Assembly: GCA_049516635.1 (NCBI GenBank)
Contig: JBEKSX010000027.1
Span: 1 to 29,855, forward strand
Origin: JBEKSX01 sp049516635
GTDB lineage: Bacteria > Bacteroidota > Ignavibacteria > Tepidaquicellales > OLB5
Length of the DNA: 29,855 nucleotides
Reading direction: 5' to 3'
Part shown: positions 24,401 through 29,855 of the stretch, one piece after another
How positions within the stretch are numbered: position 1 is the stretch's first letter
Layout of the letters: every line of letters begins with the position of its first letter
Translations under genes and position numbers: made by a program
Notes under the pieces: model-generated
What the model was told of the DNA's origin: nothing
The model's input: only the letters and a program-made list of their open reading frames with translations
The model's database searches: none

Positions 24401-25086
24401 TATTCGATTTCGATCAGCTTTAAATTATCGCTTATCTGTTTAGCTTCTTCCTGTTTTTGTGCTATCCTTTCGTAAGCATTAACCGTTCTCTGCCTGTTCC
24501 GTATTTCAATGTTGGCTTCGGTGAGACTCTCCTTTGCAACCTCCAGCTTATAGAGTGCCTCACGCCTTCGTTCTTTGTATTTTGTAATTCCAGCTGCTTC
24601 TTCAAAGAGTTTCCTTCGGTCCTGTGTCCTATGCGAGAGGATGTCATTAACCATTTTTAGTTCTATGACTGAATAAGCATCTGCACCCATTCCTGTATCC
24701 ATAAAGAGTGCTGTGATATCTTTCAGACGGCACATAGCGCCGTTAATGAGGTAATTGCTCTGACCGTCACGGAAGCACCTGCGGGTGATAGTAATTTCCG
24801 AATATTCAGATGGAAGGATACCTTTCGTATTTTCTATAGTAAGAGAGACCTGTGCATATCCGAGGGCTTTCCGTTCTTTCGTTCCATTGAAAATGACATT
24901 TTCCATCGTGGAGCTTCTCAGTACGCTTGCTTTCTGTTCACCGATAACCCAACGTACGGCATCCACGATGTTAGTTTTCCCGCAGCCATTGGGTCCTACA
25001 ATTGCAGTGACACCGCTGTCGAAATCGATTGCGACCTTATCGGCAAATGACTTAAAACCTATTATTTCAAGTTTGTTCAGGTACAA
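21490..25086 (-). CDS. smc: Chromosome segregation ATPase SMC
   Basis: The full-length 1198-residue SMC compacts and helps resolve sister chromosomes, with ScpA and ScpB as partners (not in the window). The N-terminal head has Walker A GPNGCGKTN (31-39). Long coiled coils flank a hinge (about residues 505-650, from EGVKYLVKERKEKDVNVIID). The C-terminal head has the ABC signature LSGGEKTLTA (1100-1109), Walker B FCILDEVDAPLDD with Asp1128 and Glu1129, and His1160 in THNKR. The start is TTG at 25086; in-frame upstream codons run to a stop without any ATG, and MYLNKLEIIGFKSF is the usual SMC beginning. It follows the GH2-like gene by 21 bases. Confidence 0.97.
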   Translation of the reverse strand: MYLNKLEIIGFKSFADKVAIDFDSGVTAIVGPNGCGKTNIVDAVRWVIGEQKASVLRSSTMENVIFNGTKERKALGYAQVSLTIENTKGILPSEYSEITITRRCFRDGQSNYLINGAMCRLKDITALFMDTGMGADAYSVIELKMVNDILSHRTQDRRKLFEEAAGITKYKERRREALYKLEVAKESLTEANIEIRNRQRTVNAYERIAQKQEEAKQISDNLKLIEIEYHQRSLSRLIDETRQVESLLKEKEKEREVIQVKLNENDSIIVNYRKELNDIEIVLNETRDRLGDLYSQINEIQTSISISEQRISFLRENIERFSGEKIELEQQIEKLKQGRTEFGEKIAVLEETLKLSEHSKQEKITALAELESMLKTNKEELKDLSAKHASVSKTLLEKRNEYEIIKNKLEDQLARGSKLTEQNITNLNRSSQYDKDIGILENDHSDKKQLLEKLSVEYTELKQTKDNYAAGISSLEKEIVNKSYETEKLRDKIQFQINLLENYEDYSEGVKYLVKERKEKDVNVIIDRLEVEDKFKIAIETALGEISNYLIVNNIDTAQKFIDTLTEAQKGKITFILKDNLYKNTFNIFQDEFSDILNKEGVYGWADKFIKCPDDYFLLYKYLLDEYIIVENLDVARKLSKDNFIKFITLDGDIVTDSFLRAGSKTNVETLKIGREKLIAELKTKIEEFDRSIEQDRSSLKNLKTSHTEIDVDSCDRKIQELRGTILETENKIAQITYLKAQTNTVIENYNVENSKLSESTKGLSSKMDKLIQEIEEAENTKYQREKELDHFTGELEHFADDLTAKREDYNSFNIEITKLKGELINYRNEITRTDKNIEAVLNTIKTRIEECEQFEDEIKILKAEIETIDESGSISGLKQKLQEIEARKADVETDYNLVKREYEIKKNLVDRLDQEQRLMRDKRDEIIDFIHRNEMKLTKDRLEMKEHKDRVWEEYNMEIVYSEYSDNDMYDFVKTKTEIDKYRYRLKQLGGTGQMELGIYEQEKRELEKLLEEKEDLVKAEEDLINLIDQINKTAQEKFTETFEFIRKNFQGIFRELFMEGDEADLKLVADPENPDPLDAKIDIIAKPRGKRPQLIDLLSGGEKTLTAIALLFAIYQVKPSPFCILDEVDAPLDDANIDRFIKIIRKFSKDTQFIIVTHNKRTMEASDSMYGVTMAEEGISTIVNVQFNDSYTPIDN

Positions 25087-25107
25087 ATGGAATAGCCCGT
25101 AAAATTT

Positions 25108-27687
25108 TTAATTTTTCATGAAAGCAAAAATCAAGCTGAAATAATCTGACATGAATCTGGTCCCGTTCATATAAAACCAGAATATTCCAGCAATGACCGC
25201 TATCACAAGAATGCCGTAACTATAAGACTTCAGGAAGAATGTATCAAATATAATATAAACACCCTTCAGGATCCTATATATACATAATAAATAAATGAAA
25301 CCTGCCAGAGCCAGTCCCATGATAGCAAATTCAGGGTTTTCATAGAGGATCCTTATGTAGAATGTTCCCGTAATCAGGAGCAAAATTGTAGGCATGAGTC
25401 CCCACACCGTAACTGTATATATGTTATTAAAACCGATCCTGAACCTTGATGCCAGTGAAAAAAGCCATATTACAACTGACCATAAAAATATTTTAATAAA
25501 CGAAATTAGTGTTAATAGCAGAGTAATTTTGACAGGACTAATAATATAGCTGTCGATAAGTGTTTTTATTGAATCTGACGGCAGAAGAACGCTGAGCATC
25601 AGATCCAGTAGTTGTGAATCTTTCCAGTAATAAAGGAGATTAGCGAAGAATAGTGCATTGCCGAGAGAGAGTATTACTGCGAGCAATATGTTCTGGATCG
25701 GCAGTATAAGACTTTGTTCTCTGACATCTGTGAAAAAAATAAATGGCCTGAACAGGGCTCTCACGGTGTTTTCACGGAGACGCCTTACACTGTTTATCAG
25801 ATATATAAAAAGGATGAAAGTAAACAAACCGAGCAGTACAAATATCACGGGTGCTTCTCTCGAATAAGTGCCGATATTGAGATTCGGAATATCTTCATCG
25901 AGAAATTCCTTTCTCAATATGAGAGCAGGAGAACGTATTTCCCGGTTCAGATCATACAATCCTGCGGTTCTTAAGTAAGGGTTGAAGCGGTCATAAAATT
26001 TCAGGTTAGGCGAATCCGAGTTCCAGTCGGCATAAGAAATAAAAAAGCTTCCCAAAAGTGAGGAGTTTTTGGTCAGCTTTTGAAAATCTACAATATATTT
26101 AGATTGTGATTCGATGGATGATGGATCGCTGTATCCGGAAAAATTTGATGGATTAATTATTTTTCCGTAGTTAGCAATAAATAATTTTTGTCTTTTTATC
26201 AGGGGATCCGCTATTATTTCTTTTACCGCTTTTGTATCTTTATCATAGATGTTCAAACCTACGAGATCAACGAGGTCCCTGCACAGATCATTCTCATAAT
26301 TTCTGGTCGAATAGTATACCAATTTCTTATCGAGCGACTTGCTCAGTGTAACTAATTTGCTGACATAATTCCTTGTATTCTGGTTTGTTACGTCGAAGTC
26401 ATTTCCTAACCCGTAAGCGAACACCGAGGGGTTATCTTTGTGCAATAATATCATTTCGCTGAGCTGGTTCTCTGAAAGAGCCAGGAAGTTCTCATTTAGA
26501 AGAAGCTCCGCCGGTACATTGAAGACCGGTACTTCTTCAAATATAAGCAGGCCGTACCGGTTGCAAAGAAAAATCAAGTAAGGGCTGGCAGGTCTTCCGT
26601 ATAATTTAATTGCATTGCAGCCCAACGATTTAATGTTCCTGACATCCTTTTCTATTTCATCGAATGTTAAACATATACCTGTACCCATTATCTCTTCAAT
26701 ATAGTTCACACCTTTGAACTTTATTTCTAAATCGTTCAAGTAGAATAGTTGGGATCTCTGTGATACTTCGCAAACCCCGTAATCATTCGTGTAAACATCT
26801 ATAACATCTGTTCCCTGCATTATTGAGACCCGCATTGTGTACAAAGAGGGATTATCAGGGGACCAGTACTGCGGGTTGTAGATGGTGAGCTTGTTATTTA
26901 CTTCTATGGTTGAATTAGATGAAATGGAAAAGCCCACGGCTTCGCTGGAGGCTTTAACATTGCCCGCAGAATCCAGAATTTCTGATTTCAGGTAGAACTT
27001 CTTATCGGGGGATTTTTCCTCGAGCTGAGAAAGGTCGGTTGAGGTTATCGTTACCTTATTGCTGAGATCAGCATTATAATTAATATCTACTTCAGAATTC
27101 GTGTTTATCTGTTTAATAAATATCTTAGGTATTGCAAGGATGTATATATCCCTGTAAATACCTCCATAGTTTCTAGGGTAGTTGCTTCCGTTCTTTATGG
27201 GCAGCGTTTTTGAACGGTCGAGAGAATTATCTATATTGACTTCAATAGTGTTTCCGGATTCATTGATGAGGCCTTCAGGGACCAAAGATGAAAAGGATGA
27301 GTAGCCGTCTTCATGTTTTACAATGAACTTACCATTAATGCTAATTTCACACTGGTAATTGATACCGTCACAGCATAATAAGAAATTCCACGAATCAGTA
27401 TTTCCGAGAGCTGCATTGAACGTTCTGCTGCATGACACTTTCCCTTTAAATTCGTAACAAAAAGGTACCTGTACAGTAGAGTGGATATTAAGTTCGGGAG
27501 CAGTTAATTCCCATTCTCCATTCAGATCTATTAGTTTCCTGTGTTCATTTTGAAGATATTTTGTATAACTTTCGGTAATAGGCGAGATTCTTCTCTGAAG
27601 TATCTTCTGTTGAGCGTAGGGGTGGCAAAACTGACTGAAAAATAGTAATGTTAATGCAAGAACCGTAAATTTCTTACGTAATCTCAA
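25108..27687 (-). CDS. Glycoside-hydrolase-2-like protein fused to a multi-spanning membrane domain; catalytic residues lost
   Basis: The 859-residue protein has a signal peptide (ends near AQQ, 25-27), then a GH2-like body. It holds a sugar-binding domain (about 50-185; LIDLNGEWEL, NYGGIYRDIYI), an immunoglobulin-like domain (about 190-310) and a TIM-barrel part (about 315-590; KFKGVNYIEE, IKSLGCNAIKLYG). In active GH2 enzymes the acid/base is the Glu of a G-N-E motif; here it is YGLGND (Asp430). The nucleophile position, normally T-E-Y-G, reads IANYG (Asn506). After residue 610 come six membrane segments (about 612-632, 660-685, 717-745, 757-780, 786-812 and 824-841), Yip1-like in layout. 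It is probably a membrane-anchored carbohydrate-binding or sensing pseudo-enzyme. The start is TTG; no ATG is available upstream. Confidence 0.85.
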   Translation of the reverse strand: MRLRKKFTVLALTLLFFSQFCHPYAQQKILQRRISPITESYTKYLQNEHRKLIDLNGEWELTAPELNIHSTVQVPFCYEFKGKVSCSRTFNAALGNTDSWNFLLCCDGINYQCEISINGKFIVKHEDGYSSFSSLVPEGLINESGNTIEVNIDNSLDRSKTLPIKNGSNYPRNYGGIYRDIYILAIPKIFIKQINTNSEVDINYNADLSNKVTITSTDLSQLEEKSPDKKFYLKSEILDSAGNVKASSEAVGFSISSNSTIEVNNKLTIYNPQYWSPDNPSLYTMRVSIMQGTDVIDVYTNDYGVCEVSQRSQLFYLNDLEIKFKGVNYIEEIMGTGICLTFDEIEKDVRNIKSLGCNAIKLYGRPASPYLIFLCNRYGLLIFEEVPVFNVPAELLLNENFLALSENQLSEMILLHKDNPSVFAYGLGNDFDVTNQNTRNYVSKLVTLSKSLDKKLVYYSTRNYENDLCRDLVDLVGLNIYDKDTKAVKEIIADPLIKRQKLFIANYGKIINPSNFSGYSDPSSIESQSKYIVDFQKLTKNSSLLGSFFISYADWNSDSPNLKFYDRFNPYLRTAGLYDLNREIRSPALILRKEFLDEDIPNLNIGTYSREAPVIFVLLGLFTFILFIYLINSVRRLRENTVRALFRPFIFFTDVREQSLILPIQNILLAVILSLGNALFFANLLYYWKDSQLLDLMLSVLLPSDSIKTLIDSYIISPVKITLLLTLISFIKIFLWSVVIWLFSLASRFRIGFNNIYTVTVWGLMPTILLLITGTFYIRILYENPEFAIMGLALAGFIYLLCIYRILKGVYIIFDTFFLKSYSYGILVIAVIAGIFWFYMNGTRFMSDYFSLIFAFMKN

Positions 27688-27710
27688 TATAAACCACTTT
27701 ATAATTTTGT

Positions 27711-27738
27711 ATTATATGATTTGACTACAAATATACAA
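27711..27738 (-). promoter_or_regulatory. Predicted promoter upstream of the GH2-like gene
   Basis: On the minus strand TTGTAT (27733-27738) precedes a perfect TATAAT (27711-27716) by 16 bases, giving a start near 27704, about 17 bases before the TTG start. An overlapping TATATTTG (27728-27735) also fits the Bacteroidota-type -7 element (TA-n-n-TTTG), though I see no matching -33 element at the right distance. Confidence 0.4.
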
Positions 27739-27786
27739 AAAACACACAGCAAATAAAAGATTTAGTAAGATACTTATGGATTTTAT

Positions 27787-28191
27787 TCATTTTTTGGGTG
27801 CTGTGACACAATAACGCCCATCTTTTTCAAATTTATATCTATTATGTGCTATAGTGCTGTAAATGGGATCCCTTATGAAAGGAGGAATCAGAAGAACGAA
27901 ACGAAGTAGTTTCCAGAAACCGTTTAACTTTCCAAGAATTTTCAATGTTGCTGTGGATTTGATATATATTTTTTTGTTCTGGATCAGGATCAAAGTATTT
28001 AAATCCATGATCTTGTTGTAGTCATCTTTCCCCAGGTTCTGTAACTGCTTCAAACCATCCGCTGAGTTTAACGGTATGTATGAAAATACGTTATTATAAT
28101 CTCTGGAATGTATAAACCTTATACTTTTATTACAGATAATGCATTCACCGTCATACAGAATTATAGATTTATCCTTTTTATTTGTATTCAT
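27787..28191 (-). CDS. DCC-family (DUF393) thiol-disulfide oxidoreductase-like protein
   Basis: The 134-residue protein carries the family signature near the start, LYDGECIICNKSIRFI, with a Cys17-x-x-Cys20 pair. Family members were named for the DxxCxxC motif and are thought to have a thioredoxin-like redox fold. LLIPPFIRDPIYSTIAHNRYKF in the C-terminal half is also typical. Function and partner are unknown. It follows the GNAT gene by 3 bases and is likely co-transcribed with it. Confidence 0.9.
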   Translation of the reverse strand: MNTNKKDKSIILYDGECIICNKSIRFIHSRDYNNVFSYIPLNSADGLKQLQNLGKDDYNKIMDLNTLILIQNKKIYIKSTATLKILGKLNGFWKLLRFVLLIPPFIRDPIYSTIAHNRYKFEKDGRYCVTAPKK

Positions 28192-28194
28192 ACA

Positions 28195-28650
28195 TTATTC
28201 TAAACTCAATCTGTAATATTTCCATTCCTTCAATTCCTTAGCACCAAGCTTTTCGTAAAAATCGATTGCATTCTTGTTCCATTCAAGGACACACCATTCC
28301 ATCCTTCCGCATCCCTTTTTACGTGCAATATCTATCAGCTTGTTGAATAATAATTTACCGGTTCCAAGCCTTCTGTATTCGATCGAGATGTAGATATCTT
28401 CAAGGTACAATGTTTTTCTTGCGAGGAAAGATGAGTAAGTATAAAAATAAAAAGCATAGCCGATCGTTTTTCGGTCAATTTTAGCTAAGATCACATGATA
28501 CGCAGGTTTTTTTCCGAAAGCATCGTTAACAAGATGCTTCTTTGCTTTTTCGTCCGGCGGAGTAAGCTTTTCAAATTCAGCGAGCTCATCGATCAACCTG
28601 AGAATTTCATGAACATCGCTTTTACGTGCTTTTGTTATTTTTATATCCAT
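28195..28650 (-). CDS. GNAT-family N-acetyltransferase (diamine-acetyltransferase-like)
   Basis: The 151-residue enzyme has the GNAT fold: motif A YRRLGTGKLLFNKL (acetyl-CoA pyrophosphate loop R-R-x-G-T-G), preceded by YLEDIYIS, and motif B EWNKNAIDFYEKLGAKEL. The order and length resemble spermidine/spermine (diamine) acetyltransferase relatives, and the actual acceptor is uncertain. The ATG at 28650 is preferred to the TTG two codons upstream at 28656. Confidence 0.9.
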   Translation of the reverse strand: MDIKITKARKSDVHEILRLIDELAEFEKLTPPDEKAKKHLVNDAFGKKPAYHVILAKIDRKTIGYAFYFYTYSSFLARKTLYLEDIYISIEYRRLGTGKLLFNKLIDIARKKGCGRMEWCVLEWNKNAIDFYEKLGAKELKEWKYYRLSLE

Positions 28651-28742
28651 TGTCAAATTATTGTGCTAGGTTATTGTCTTAAATATGAAGATAATATCTT
28701 GTTATATTTATTGCAACGAATTCTTTTGTTACATAAAAAAAC

Positions 28743-29855
28743 ATGGAGAAACATACAATACTGATTATCTTTTTATTATCAGCATCAATCGGCTTTGTAA
28801 AGGCACAAACAGATAATGAAGCTCATGCTTTATTGCCAAAAATAAATAATGCTTATCAGGAACAGATATTTGATTATGCAGTGCTTCCGTTCATCAATAC
28901 GAACATCACTAATCAGTCAGCTCCACAGAATGAACCATCGGTCAGAATAAGCAGGGTGAATCCCGCTTATGTAGTTGCTGCGTGGCGTGATTTTCAGCTG
29001 GGTTATAATAATCCGATAGTCAGGAGAATAGGATATACACGCTCTTCCGATGGCGGCAATACGTGGGCGCCCATCCAGCTCTTACCCGACCCCAATCCGG
29101 AGCATACTTCTCAGAGCGATCCTGTTGTAATAAGCGATGCCAACGGGAATTTTTATATTTCAAGCACTTCACGGAAGCAGGAAACTCCGCCTGAGAATAG
29201 AGACATGCTTTTGTACAGATCGACTGATAACGGGCAGACGTTTGTTCTGTATTCAACAGCGGTTCCGGGAACAGGAGGTTCCGGGGAGGATAAAGAATGG
29301 ATATTTTGCGACCCTGTAGTGGGGAGCCCCACCTATAATAATATCTTTATAACATGGACGAGTTTTGGTAATATCTCCACCGGGATAAAATTCAGAAGAT
29401 CCAGCAACGGCGGGTTAAACTGGACGTCAACCGTAAATGTTTCGGATAATTCAAGCGGACAGGGATCGTGTTCGGCAGTAGGTACGAATGGTGAAATATA
29501 TGTTGTATGGACATATAACGGGACAAGGTTTGACAGGTCGACCAACAGCGGGGTTAGCTTCGGAACGGATTACGCTCTCAGCACTTATTCAAATACTAAC
29601 GGTTTTCCTTTCATCTGCGTTGATTACTCCGCGCATATCACACGCGGTAATATCTATGTTGTGTGGGATGATACCCGCAGCGGAAACTCTGACGTCTGGT
29701 TCCAGCGGTCCACGAACAGCGGGCTTAACTGGCTTACCGCACCCGTTCGTGTGAATGATGTGGCAACTAACAACCAGTATTGGCCTTCCATACAGTGCGA
29801 TACCAATGGAGTGATTTATGTAATATATTATGACACTAGATTCGTGTCACCTGCT
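28743..29855 (+). CDS. Exported Asp-box (BNR/sialidase-like) repeat protein, 3' end outside window
   Basis: The frame runs from ATG at 28743 without a stop to the last base (371 codons). A signal peptide (MEKHTILIIFLLSASIGFVKA) is followed by repeated Asp-box-like motifs: SSDGGNTW (101-108), STDNGQTF (160-167), SSNGGLNW (220-227), STNSGVSF (266-273) and STNSGLNW (323-330), spaced 46-60 residues. These mark blades of a beta-propeller as in sialidases and other surface glycan-binding proteins. Only the repeats are seen; sialidase arginine residues cannot be judged, so enzyme activity is not claimed. In this lineage such proteins often end in a type IX secretion sorting domain, but the C-terminus is not visible. 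It is divergent from the GNAT gene. Confidence 0.85.
   Translation, partial: MEKHTILIIFLLSASIGFVKAQTDNEAHALLPKINNAYQEQIFDYAVLPFINTNITNQSAPQNEPSVRISRVNPAYVVAAWRDFQLGYNNPIVRRIGYTRSSDGGNTWAPIQLLPDPNPEHTSQSDPVVISDANGNFYISSTSRKQETPPENRDMLLYRSTDNGQTFVLYSTAVPGTGGSGEDKEWIFCDPVVGSPTYNNIFITWTSFGNISTGIKFRRSSNGGLNWTSTVNVSDNSSGQGSCSAVGTNGEIYVVWTYNGTRFDRSTNSGVSFGTDYALSTYSNTNGFPFICVDYSAHITRGNIYVVWDDTRSGNSDVWFQRSTNSGLNWLTAPVRVNDVATNNQYWPSIQCDTNGVIYVIYYDTRFVSPA

Noticed and set aside
25108..27687. Functional beta-galactosidase or beta-glucuronidase
   Set aside because: Both catalytic glutamate positions read Asp430 and Asn506, and the chain continues into a membrane domain.
1..29855. CRISPR array, insertion sequence, prophage or defence island
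   Set aside because: No repeated spacer pattern, transposase, integrase, phage structural gene or defence-family protein was seen on either strand.

Overview
The window is a moderately AT-rich, gene-dense piece of a bacterial chromosome. It carries a Gram-negative envelope toolkit (an LptE-like lipoprotein, LpxK, LpxB, a DUF4292 lipoprotein). The content points to the Bacteroidota/Chlorobi (FCB) group, probably an Ignavibacteria-like lineage. The supporting signs are a sigma-54 activator gene overlapping an lptE gene, a DUF4292 gene overlapping an EnvC-type gene, an F-ATPase cluster atpZ-I-B-E-F-H-A-G without atpD or atpC, a cytosolic TPR histidine kinase, and an exported Asp-box protein. Most genes lack a clear Shine-Dalgarno sequence, and many start with TTG or GTG. 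The lineage is inferred from gene content only. I saw no rRNA, tRNA, CRISPR, insertion sequence or phage genes.

Layout. Bases 2-3847 (+): a 5'-truncated sigma-54 activator, an LptE-like lipoprotein, a membrane GT2 glycosyltransferase and a TPR protein, tightly packed. Bases 3855-17270 (-): a long co-directional run. In transcription order it holds a HAD phosphatase, an ICMT-like methyltransferase, lpxB, lpxK, a class-I amidotransferase hydrolase, a DUF4292 lipoprotein and a degenerate LytM (EnvC-like) protein. A predicted promoter at 10815-10843 then precedes the F-ATPase cluster, which is interrupted by an exported protein (between atpH and atpA) and an unknown 93-residue protein (between atpA and atpG), and ends with a stand-alone NFACT-R domain protein. 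Bases 17475-19574 (+): a TPR histidine kinase with no adjacent response regulator. Bases 19575-19943: the only gap between annotated long genes of more than 300 bases; it holds two hairpins and a 36-codon membrane-peptide gene with a strong ribosome binding site. Bases 19944-20309 (+): a VOC-family protein followed by a strong hairpin. Bases 20384-28650 (-): an M42 aminopeptidase, full-length SMC, a glycoside-hydrolase-2-like protein fused to a multi-spanning membrane domain, a DCC-family protein and a GNAT acetyltransferase. Bases 28743-29855 (+): the start of an exported Asp-box protein that runs off the window.

How the genes work together. One theme is the outer membrane: lipid A synthesis (LpxB then LpxK), LPS insertion (LptE), a LolA/LolB-like lipoprotein, a wall-hydrolase activator and a glycan synthase. 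The other is energy: both F0 and F1 parts of a proton-type ATP synthase, with the beta and epsilon subunits necessarily elsewhere. The features most worth following up are the GH2-like membrane fusion that has lost both catalytic glutamates, the two non-ATPase genes inside the atp cluster, the stand-alone NFACT-R protein, the 36-residue membrane peptide, and the terminator-like hairpin directly after atpE.
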